Source of the DNA: JAVWPP01 sp036635835
Lineage (GTDB): Bacteria > Bacillota > Clostridia > TANB77 > CAG-465
Direction of reading: 5' to 3'
Length of the DNA: 10,964 nt
Assembly (NCBI GenBank): GCA_036635835.1
Contig: JAVWPP010000037.1
Span: 1-10,964, forward strand
Positions 1 through 6,129 of the stretch are shown here, piece by piece; positions within the stretch are counted from its first letter, which is position 1; every line of letters begins with the position of its first letter. The notes beneath the pieces were generated by a model that did not search any database, was not told the origin of the DNA, and worked only from the letters and a program-made list of their open reading frames with translations. Position numbers and translations under genes: made by a program.

Positions 1-932
1 CAGCATTTAGAACTTTTGCAAGAAAAGAAGATTTTAAAGCATTTATGAAAAATGGTAAAAGGACAGCAGGAGTTTTTGCAAACTATGGCTTTTATTTAGC
101 TTGTGGTATGTCAAGATATTTACAATTACAAATGCCTAGAAAGAAAAATAAAATTACTGTAGATGTTAATGCTTCAGAAGAACAAATTATAAAAGAATTA
201 AATGAATTTAATCCAGCTATGTTAAGCGGTTATCCGTCAAATCTTGCATTATTAGCTAGCTTAGAAAACCTTAATATAAAACCTAATGTAGTAATTACAG
301 GTGGAGAATTGTTAACAGATGAAATTAGAAAGAAATTATCAGACAAATTTAATTGCTACGTTCAAACGCACTATTCTTGCACAGAAGCAGGAGAAATTGC
401 TTGTGAATGCTCTGAAAAACATCTGCATATAAATGAAGATTGGGTAATTGTAGAACCTGTAGATAAAGACAACAATCCTACTAGATATGGCGCTTTTTCT
501 GATAAAGTTTTGATTACAAATTTATCTAACTATATACAACCGTTTATAAGATATGAAGTAACAGATCGCATTATTGTTCATAATGAAAAATGCAAATGTG
601 GAAAAAGTTCTTGTTGGTTAGAAATAGAAGGAAGAACAGATGATATTTTAGAGTTTGAAAATGGTGTTTTAATTGCACCTATGTCTTGCTATAAAATATT
701 AGAGGGAATAAAAGAAATTGTTAGATTTCAGCTAATACAAAAGTCACCTAAAAAATTAGAATTAAGACTTGTTGCAAATGAAAAGGAAATAGCATTTGAT
801 AAAGCAAAAAAAGAGTTGCAAGAGTTTTTAAATACTAAAAATATATCTAATGTTGAAATATTTTTGTCAGAGGAACTTCCACAGGCAAATAAGATAAGTG
901 GCAAATATAATCATATTTATAAAGATTTTTAA
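1..932 (+). CDS. Phenylacetate-CoA ligase family (PaaK-like) AMP-forming enzyme, 5'-truncated by the window edge
   Basis: This is the C-terminal part (about 309 codons) of an adenylate-forming enzyme of the PaaK / coenzyme F390 synthetase type. The family activates a carboxylic acid with ATP to an acyl-AMP and usually transfers it to CoA. The frame stays open from base 3, so the ATG at 45 is internal; the true start and the ATP-binding P-loop-like motif lie upstream of the window. Visible motifs are GGELL (about 300), YSCTEAGE (372-395, the aromatic-x-x-TE core motif), RYEVTD (about 552) and GRTDDIL (630-650, the hinge before the C-terminal lid domain). A CKCGKSSC cluster (591-614) is the type of Cys-rich insert often seen in PaaK relatives. 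Substrate cannot be told; relatives occur in aromatic acid metabolism and in polysaccharide or natural-product loci. The gene ends before a terminator, so it is the last gene of its transcript. Ile codons are about half ATT and half ATA, unlike the ATA-dominated genes downstream. Confidence 0.85.
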   Translation, partial: AFRTFARKEDFKAFMKNGKRTAGVFANYGFYLACGMSRYLQLQMPRKKNKITVDVNASEEQIIKELNEFNPAMLSGYPSNLALLASLENLNIKPNVVITGGELLTDEIRKKLSDKFNCYVQTHYSCTEAGEIACECSEKHLHINEDWVIVEPVDKDNNPTRYGAFSDKVLITNLSNYIQPFIRYEVTDRIIVHNEKCKCGKSSCWLEIEGRTDDILEFENGVLIAPMSCYKILEGIKEIVRFQLIQKSPKKLELRLVANEKEIAFDKAKKELQEFLNTKNISNVEIFLSEELPQANKISGKYNHIYKDF

Positions 933-1028
933 GAAAATTATAAACTTTATCTTTGAATAAATAATTGCAAATTACAATTTTTTGAGGAGTAATGTAATGA
1001 AAATATATTAAAAAACTTTGTTAATGAC

Positions 1029-1054
1029 AAAAAAGGAGAATTTTCTCCTTTTTT
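1029..1054 (+). terminator. Rho-independent terminator after the PaaK-like gene
   Basis: A perfect A-rich/T-rich inverted repeat: AAAAAAGGAGAA (1029-1040) and TTCTCCTTTTTT (1043-1054). The GGAGA/TCTCC core is followed by six T. The tract of A on the 5' side means the same hairpin could also end transcription from the opposite strand. It separates the upstream ligase gene from the promoter at 1078. Confidence 0.85.
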
Positions 1055-1077
1055 ATTCGTTAAAAACACTTAGAATA

Positions 1078-1106
1078 TTGAAATGTAGCTATATTTGTGA
1101 TATAAT
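1078..1106 (+). promoter_or_regulatory. Sigma-A type promoter for the DUF975 gene
   Basis: TTGAAA (1078-1083), a 17-base spacer and a consensus TATAAT (1101-1106). A TG dinucleotide one base before the -10 (1098-1099) makes it an extended -10 promoter. The expected start of transcription is near 1113, giving a leader of about 26 bases that contains AGGAGG (1126-1131), 7 bases before the ATG at 1139. Confidence 0.85.
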
Positions 1107-1138
1107 AAACAAAGAATAAAATTTTAGGAGGCTTTCGT

Positions 1139-1840
1139 ATGAATTATACAAGCTCAAATTTAAAAGATCAAGCAAAAGCAATGCTTAAAGGAAATTACCC
1201 AGTAGCAATACTAGTATTCCTTATCTACACACTTATTTCATCAGTAACAGTAAATGTAGACGTATTAGATGGAGCAGCTTTAAATATTTTTGGTTATCTA
1301 TATAGCCCATCAACTTTAGTTTTTTGCATAGTTTCAGTGCTAATAGTACTAGTTATAAGACCACTTATGTATGGAGCAGCTAATTATTTCTTAAATCTAA
1401 AAAAGAAAAATGCAAAAATTTCAGACATTCTAAAACCATTTAAAGTACGGTATGGCAGAAACGTTATAGCAGTATGTTTAGAATATGCAGTAGTCTATAT
1501 GACTATGGTAATTACAGCTATGATGTGCATTATATTAACACCGCTAGCACCGCTTTTAATGATACTAGCCGCATCTTTCCTATTAGTATTTAGCTATATG
1601 ATAAGGCAAGTACCATATATATTAATGGAAGACGAAGATATTAGTGCAATAGATGCACTAGCAAAAAGTGTTGAAATGATGAAAGGCGAAAAGTGGAACC
1701 TATTTGTTCTAGAGCTTTCCTTTATAGGATGGTTCTTGTTATCATGTGTAACCCTTGGAATATCAGAAATATATTCAGGTCCATATAGACATGCAACCTA
1801 TGCATCTTTCTACAAAGATATATCAAGAAAAATAATATAA
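1139..1840 (+). CDS. DUF975 family integral membrane protein
   Basis: A 233-residue polytopic membrane protein with the DUF975 signature. The N-terminus (LKDQAKAMLKGNYPVAI, residues 8-24) leads into a first membrane segment (about 22-38). Further segments lie near 58-76, 110-127, 129-153 and 187-208. The diagnostic C-terminal half is present: RQVPYILMEDEDISAIDAL (156-174), SVEMMKGEKWNLFVLELSFI (177-196), GW and TLGI, then a cytosolic tail with Y-x-x-ATYASFY (216-225). The function of the family is not established; it is usually described only as an uncharacterised membrane protein of Firmicutes. The start is certain: AGGAGG lies 7 bases upstream. Its own promoter and a hairpin terminator on either side make it a one-gene transcription unit. 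The length is normal for the family. Confidence 0.85.
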   Translation: MNYTSSNLKDQAKAMLKGNYPVAILVFLIYTLISSVTVNVDVLDGAALNIFGYLYSPSTLVFCIVSVLIVLVIRPLMYGAANYFLNLKKKNAKISDILKPFKVRYGRNVIAVCLEYAVVYMTMVITAMMCIILTPLAPLLMILAASFLLVFSYMIRQVPYILMEDEDISAIDALAKSVEMMKGEKWNLFVLELSFIGWFLLSCVTLGISEIYSGPYRHATYASFYKDISRKII

Positions 1841-1903
1841 AGGTATACTTTCTATATAAGGAAACATGGTTAATGAGAATAAAGTAAAAAAATAAAAAAC
1901 ACA

Positions 1904-1933
1904 AAAAGAAGAAGATTAATATCTTCTTCTTTT
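1904..1933 (+). terminator. Hairpin terminator after the DUF975 gene
   Basis: A perfect 13-bp inverted repeat, AAAAGAAGAAGAT (1904-1916) and ATCTTCTTCTTTT (1921-1933), with a TAAT loop. The U-run is only the four T at the end of the 3' arm, followed by GCATTG, so it is weaker than the terminator at 1029. The preceding 63 bases (1841-1903) hold only A-rich sequence. Confidence 0.7.
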
Positions 1934-1936
1934 GCA

Positions 1937-1965
1937 TTGAAATATAAAAAAATATAATATATAAT
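1937..1965 (+). promoter_or_regulatory. Sigma-A type promoter for the U32 operon
   Basis: TTGAAA (1937-1942), a 17-base spacer and TATAAT (1960-1965). A second overlapping TATAAT lies at 1953-1958, but it would have only a 10-base spacer. The -35 starts three bases after the preceding terminator arm. The start of transcription would be near 1972, leaving a leader of about 20 bases with AGGAGA (1979-1984) 7 bases before the ATG at 1992. Confidence 0.8.
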
Positions 1966-1991
1966 AGAGTAAAGTAAAAGGAGAACGAAAC

Positions 1992-4274
1992 ATGAAAATG
2001 GCAGAACTATTAGCACCAGCTGGAAATATGGAAATGCTAAAAGCAGCAGTAGAAAACGGCGCAGATGCTGTATATATGGGACTTAGGAACTTTAATGCAA
2101 GAGCAATGAGTGCTAACTTTACATTAGAAGAATACATAGAAGCCATAAAATATGCACATCTAAGAAACGTAAAAGTATACCTTACGCTAAATACCCTTAT
2201 ATACGATGAAGAGCTTCCAGAAGCCCTTAACGACCTTATTACATTGTACGAAAACGGCCTAGATGCCTGCATAGTACAAGACTTAGGACTTGCATCAAAT
2301 ATAAAAAAAGTACTACCAGATTTGCCACTTCACGCTAGCACGCAAATGACAATACATAATATAAAGCAGCTAAAACTGCTAGAAAAACTAGGATACAAAA
2401 GAGCTGTTCTAGCAAGAGAGCTAACTATAGAAGAAATAAGAGAAATATGCAAAAACACAACACTAGAAATAGAAGTATTTGTACATGGAGCCCTTTGCGT
2501 AAGTGTTTCCGGCCAGTGCCTACTTAGCTCCGCTATAGGACAAAGAAGCGGAAATAGAGGAAGCTGCGCTCAGCCATGTAGAACAAGCTACAGTCTATAT
2601 AAAAAGCCAGAAAAGTGCATAGTAGAAAGAGCCTACATATTAAGCAAAAAAGACATCTACGGACTAGATAACATACAAGAAATAATAGATGCAGGCGTAA
2701 AATCCCTTAAAATAGAAGGAAGAAACAAAGGCCCAGCCTACGTTGCAACCTGCATATCTAAATACAGAAAATACATAGACGAAAAATTAGAAGTAACTAA
2801 AGAAGACGAGGAAGAGCTCCTTCAGATATTCAGCAGATCCGGTAAATCCTACGGATACCTAAAAGGCGTTCCCTTCAAAGAAGGCATAACACCAGAAACA
2901 CCTAAAAACACAGGAATATTTCTAGGAAAAATCCTAGAGCAAAAGAAAGAATACGTAAAAGTAAAACTAGAAACAGGCATAGACCTTCACGATGGAATAG
3001 AAGTATACAGTAAAGGACAAGCTAAATCAACAATAGTAACTTGCATACGCGGAGAAAGATTCAAAATACTAAACGAAAAAGTACCAGCAGGAGAAATAGC
3101 TTGGCTTGGAGACATAAACGAAAGAGTAGAAATAGGAAGCAATATATACAAAACTTCTAGCGATGAGCTAAACAAAAAACTTTCAGAAACATGGACAAGA
3201 GCAAACCACTTCTCAAAGAAAAACCTCCTTACAGCAAAAGTAGAAATAGTAAGAGGGAAAAACATAACACTTCAGATAGAAGATAGCTACAAAAGATGCG
3301 CAAAATATGAAATGCCATACGAAGTTAAAGACGCAAAAAGCAAACCTGCAACTAAAGCAGACATCATAAGCTCGCTTAGCAAAACAAACAACACACCGTT
3401 TGCATTTAGCAGCATAGAAGTAACATTAGACAGCGGAATATTTGTACCTGTTTCATGCATTAATGAGCTAAGAAGAGAAACAATTAACATGCTTATGGAA
3501 AAATACAATATAAAAAGAGAAATAACAGAAGCTAGAAACACATTAAAAGAAATAGTAAAAGAAAAAACAAAATACCTAGAATGCGGAAGTGCGCCAAAAA
3601 CAGTAGAAAACAGCATATACATGTATACATACAAAGAAGACTTGCTAGAAGACAAAAATGCAAATATATACATTCAGGTAGAAGACTACGCAGCGCATAA
3701 AAAAAGCATATTAGAAAAAATAAGCAAAGAAAAAATATACATATGTATACCAAATATAGTCCTTAAAAACACTGCCAAATACATAGAAGATAACCTAGAA
3801 GAAATAGCAACAAAAGTCGGAGGATTTGTAATTGGAAACATTGGATATATAGAAGACTGCATAGCTCTAAAAAGCAAAAACAAAGACTTAAAACTTGTAG
3901 CAGACTATACCTTAAATATAACAAACACATACACAGCTAGATATTACACAGACCTTGGAATAGACAAAGTAGCAGTAATGACAGACCTTCCAGAAAGCCA
4001 GCTAAATATACTAGATACTAGATTTAACTTAGAAAAGATCTCTGGATATTTAACTGTAATGACAAGTAGATACTGCATACTAGGCAGCTATATAAACCAA
4101 AACGCAGCATGCACAGCCCCATGTAAAGACGGCCAGTACTACTTAGTAGATGCAAAAGGTATAAAGCTACCACTAGTTTGCAAAAGATTAGACTGCATAA
4201 TGAAAGTTCTAAAAGAAATACCACTTTCAAAAGATAAAGATACAAAAACAAGTGTAAGAAATTGCACACTTTAG
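1992..4274 (+). CDS. U32 family protein with collagenase-like (DUF3656) domain, RlhA-like
   Basis: A 760-residue member of the U32 family, labelled a peptidase historically. Characterised relatives (RlhA on 23S rRNA C2501, TrhP/TrhO-type on tRNA U34) are prephenate-dependent RNA hydroxylation factors, so an RNA-modifying role is more likely than proteolysis. The N-terminal TIM-barrel half starts with ELLAPAGNMEMLKAAVENGA (5-24). The U32 signature is EVFVHGALCVSVSGQCLLS (161-179); Cys169, Cys176, Cys192 and Cys196 are the expected Fe-S type cysteines. A small beta domain follows (about 306-380), then the DUF3656-like region (about 390-510). The C-terminal barrel-like part has a second Cys group (Cys695, 707, 711, 730, 735). 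This long form matches RlhA better than the roughly 420-residue Bacillus TrhP pair. The start has AGGAGA 7 bases upstream; a second ATG at 1998 is possible. It is the first gene of the operon at 1937, 24 bases before the next. Ile is almost always ATA. Confidence 0.85.
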   Translation: MKMAELLAPAGNMEMLKAAVENGADAVYMGLRNFNARAMSANFTLEEYIEAIKYAHLRNVKVYLTLNTLIYDEELPEALNDLITLYENGLDACIVQDLGLASNIKKVLPDLPLHASTQMTIHNIKQLKLLEKLGYKRAVLARELTIEEIREICKNTTLEIEVFVHGALCVSVSGQCLLSSAIGQRSGNRGSCAQPCRTSYSLYKKPEKCIVERAYILSKKDIYGLDNIQEIIDAGVKSLKIEGRNKGPAYVATCISKYRKYIDEKLEVTKEDEEELLQIFSRSGKSYGYLKGVPFKEGITPETPKNTGIFLGKILEQKKEYVKVKLETGIDLHDGIEVYSKGQAKSTIVTCIRGERFKILNEKVPAGEIAWLGDINERVEIGSNIYKTSSDELNKKLSETWTRANHFSKKNLLTAKVEIVRGKNITLQIEDSYKRCAKYEMPYEVKDAKSKPATKADIISSLSKTNNTPFAFSSIEVTLDSGIFVPVSCINELRRETINMLMEKYNIKREITEARNTLKEIVKEKTKYLECGSAPKTVENSIYMYTYKEDLLEDKNANIYIQVEDYAAHKKSILEKISKEKIYICIPNIVLKNTAKYIEDNLEEIATKVGGFVIGNIGYIEDCIALKSKNKDLKLVADYTLNITNTYTARYYTDLGIDKVAVMTDLPESQLNILDTRFNLEKISGYLTVMTSRYCILGSYINQNAACTAPCKDGQYYLVDAKGIKLPLVCKRLDCIMKVLKEIPLSKDKDTKTSVRNCTL

Positions 4275-4298
4275 ATTAAAGTAAAGAGGAGAAAATTT

Positions 4299-5657
4299 AT
4301 GAAAAAAAGAGGAGTAAGTACAATCACATTAGTCTTAGGAATTGGAATAGTTGCCTGCATAGCATGCGTATGCGTTATCCTAAATTTCAAAGCCTCAGCT
4401 AAAAAACAGTTTATAAAAACCATACAAAACGAAGCTATAGAAATAGATAAAAAAATAGTTAAAGAAGTTCCTAAAATAAAAAAAATAAATGCAGATATTA
4501 AGTCCGCCATAGATTACAAGAAAAACATATACGAAAAAAATAATGAAGTTATAGACTTTATCAACAAATCAACTATCAGAATAGAGTCAAAATACAAAGA
4601 AAAATCTGCTTTTAGCGAAACAGATATACTAGTAGAAAAAGACCTAGAGGATGTATTTACAGCAAAAGCCCTTACACAAAGCTCAATGCTAAATGTATCC
4701 CTTGGAGAATTAACAGAGGATAAATACATAAATATAAAAGCAACCGGTATTAAAAAATTTGTCCTTACTACTTTATCTTTAGAGCAAAAAGATAAAGCAT
4801 ACATATACTCTAGTATTTTAGACTATGTAAAAAATAATATACAAAATAAACAAATAATAAAAGAAAACAAATCATTAAACGTAGATGAAGTTTCAGTAGA
4901 TGTAAATAAAATTTCCATCTCTCTAACTAGTCAGGAGTTTAAAGATATAAGTAAAAAAATAATTACGCAGCTAGAAGAAAATAAAAAAATAATGACAGCC
5001 TTAGACTCATATCTACTAGCAGAATCTAATATAAACGAAGACGCTGTATCCATGTTTAAAGACGTAAGAAATGAGCTAGAAACATTTACTAAAGAACATA
5101 CAAAAGTATCAATTGCTTTAAATTTAGATAAAGTAACAGGCAAGCTTTTAAACTATAGCGTAGAAGCAATTTCTGCATCTAAAGAAGTTCCAAGTAAAAG
5201 AATATGTATAAATAAAATAGCAACAAATGAGCAAGATTTTAGCGTAACATATTTAGAAAATATAACACCAAAGCTTGCATATAAAGCTAAAGAAGACATG
5301 AATCAAATAAAAGCAGAAGGAATAATCGGAAATCATAGATTAGACTTTTTAGTAAATAAAGCAGATTTAAAAAACATATCATATATGTACTCTAATTCAA
5401 AAACAAACAGCAAAGCAACTGGAAATATATCTATAGCAAATATAGAATCAAAATATCAAGCTACAGTTACTTTAACTGGTCTTATAGCAGATAAAGTTAT
5501 AAATGCAACCATTTCAGCAAATATCCAAACTAGCGAAGGAAAAGAGTTTAAAAACTTCCCATCCTTTGGAGACATTATAGACAAAACTAAAATAAACAAA
5601 GCAAGTATAGAGAAACTTAAAGCAGATATTTTAAATATAATTGCTAAAAGAAAGTAG
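4299..5657 (+). CDS. Membrane-anchored or lipoprotein-like protein of unknown function (452 aa)
   Basis: I do not recognise the family. The N-terminus is short and basic (MKKRG), then a hydrophobic stretch runs from residue 6 to about 29, followed by a large polar, Lys/Glu-rich extracytoplasmic region with many alternating hydrophobic residues, suggestive of mixed alpha and beta structure. Residues about 30-75 and 215-270 are rich in heptad-like charged helices. Three readings of the N-terminus are possible: a simple transmembrane anchor; a lipoprotein with lipobox IVAC (17-20), although hydrophobic residues continue after Cys20; or a class III prepilin-like leader cut after Gly5 (KKRG/VSTIT), resembling the leaders of the two pilin-like genes at 9318 and 9703. 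Cys23 and Cys25 also lie in the membrane segment. The start is supported by AGAGGAG (4285-4291) 7 bases upstream. It sits 24 bases after the U32 gene and 9 bases before the next start, so it is co-transcribed with both. Expression is real-looking: no interruptions and consistent codon use. Confidence 0.75.
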   Translation: MKKRGVSTITLVLGIGIVACIACVCVILNFKASAKKQFIKTIQNEAIEIDKKIVKEVPKIKKINADIKSAIDYKKNIYEKNNEVIDFINKSTIRIESKYKEKSAFSETDILVEKDLEDVFTAKALTQSSMLNVSLGELTEDKYINIKATGIKKFVLTTLSLEQKDKAYIYSSILDYVKNNIQNKQIIKENKSLNVDEVSVDVNKISISLTSQEFKDISKKIITQLEENKKIMTALDSYLLAESNINEDAVSMFKDVRNELETFTKEHTKVSIALNLDKVTGKLLNYSVEAISASKEVPSKRICINKIATNEQDFSVTYLENITPKLAYKAKEDMNQIKAEGIIGNHRLDFLVNKADLKNISYMYSNSKTNSKATGNISIANIESKYQATVTLTGLIADKVINATISANIQTSEGKEFKNFPSFGDIIDKTKINKASIEKLKADILNIIAKRK

Positions 5658-5666
5658 GTAATGTAT

Positions 5667-5882
5667 ATGAATAAGTCTAATAACGAAGATAATATGAATC
5701 TTCAGTTTATGTGTATCTTTATGTGTCTTGGAATGGCACTAGGAATGGCAATAGGTAAAAATGCTACCGGTATGACACTTGGAATGAGCACTGGCATGTG
5801 CATAGGAGTTGCTTTAGATCTAAATATATTCTATCTAAAGAAAAATAAGAAAATAAACAAATTCAAAGAAAATATAAAATAA
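5667..5882 (+). CDS. Small Gly/Met-rich glycine-zipper membrane protein
   Basis: A 71-residue protein with no function I can name. After a polar N-terminus it has two membrane segments (about 14-30 and 35-53) separated by a KNAT turn, then a highly basic tail (KKNKKINKFKENIK). Glycines fall exactly four apart: 22, 26, 30 in the first segment and 35, 39, 43, 47 in the second. Five of them are followed by Met (GM repeats). Such GxxxG glycine zippers drive tight helix packing or oligomerisation in membranes; comparable small unknown proteins occur across Firmicutes. A longer start at 5661 (MYM) is possible, but the only Shine-Dalgarno-like AGG (5656-5658, overlapping the previous stop TAG at 5655-5657) is 2 bases from 5661 and 8 bases from 5667, so I chose 5667. 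It closes the operon begun at 1937. Confidence 0.7.
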   Translation: MNKSNNEDNMNLQFMCIFMCLGMALGMAIGKNATGMTLGMSTGMCIGVALDLNIFYLKKNKKINKFKENIK

Positions 5883-5941
5883 AAAAAGAAAAAAAAGTAA
5901 AAAAAAAGAAATAAAAAAAGAAAAAAGAAAAAAGAAAAAAA
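5881..5941 (+). repeat. A-rich purine tract with G spacers
   Basis: About 60 bases directly after the stop codon consist almost only of A runs of 3 to 9 broken by single G (with two or three T). It is low-complexity sequence of the kind prone to slippage. It starts a 247-base gap without genes; 5942-5998 is plain AT-rich sequence with an isolated TATAAT (5947-5952) that has no -35 partner. Confidence 0.7.
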
Positions 5942-5998
5942 CTAAATATAATAAATAAAATATAACAAACAAAATATGAAGCAAAATAGAGAAAAAAC

Positions 5999-6033
5999 GT
6001 GTATTGGGGTGGTAATTTACTGCTCCAATATAC
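5999..6033 (+). other. Long wobble-rich RNA hairpin between two operons
   Basis: GTGTATTGGGGTGGTA (5999-6014) can pair with TACTGCTCCAATATAC (6018-6033) over 16 pairs around a 3-base loop. Four of the pairs are G-U on the + strand (6001/6031, 6008/6024, 6010/6022, 6011/6021). On the - strand these would be C-A mismatches, so the element is an RNA structure of + strand transcripts. It lacks a following U-run. It lies upstream of the tex promoter at 6079, so it belongs to the 3' end of the U32 operon transcript, as a terminator-like or stabilising element, or to a small RNA of its own. Confidence 0.5.
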
Positions 6034-6078
6034 TTATATATTCTTGCTAGATAAAGTAATACTTTTTACCATAGAAAG

Positions 6079-6107
6079 TTGCATTTATACGTTTTTAGAT
6101 ATATAAT
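6079..6107 (+). promoter_or_regulatory. Sigma-A type promoter for the tex operon
   Basis: TTGCAT (6079-6084), a 17-base spacer and TATAAT (6102-6107). The start of transcription is expected near 6114. Because the -35 hexamer begins with TTG, an upstream in-frame TTG start for tex at 6079 can be dismissed: it would be the promoter itself and would not be transcribed. Confidence 0.8.
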
Positions 6108-6129
6108 AAAGCAAAAGGGAGAGAAAAAA

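Noticed and set aside
984..1011. GAGGAG followed by ATG-TAA (992) and by a four-codon frame from the ATG at 997 to TAA at 1011.
   Set aside because: A good ribosome site but no meaningful peptide; it lies before the terminator at 1029 and shows no leader-peptide features. It could be a remnant of a lost gene, but nothing further supports this.
5947..5952. Isolated TATAAT as a promoter for a small RNA containing the hairpin at 5999.
   Set aside because: No -35-like element at 16-18 bases; TATAAT is frequent by chance in this AT-rich spacer.
6079..6129. A 17-codon TTG-initiated extension of Tex.
   Set aside because: The TTG is the first half of the -35 hexamer TTGCAT of a 17-spaced promoter, so this stretch lies upstream of the transcript; GGGAG 8 bases before the ATG at 6130 and family alignment support the shorter form.
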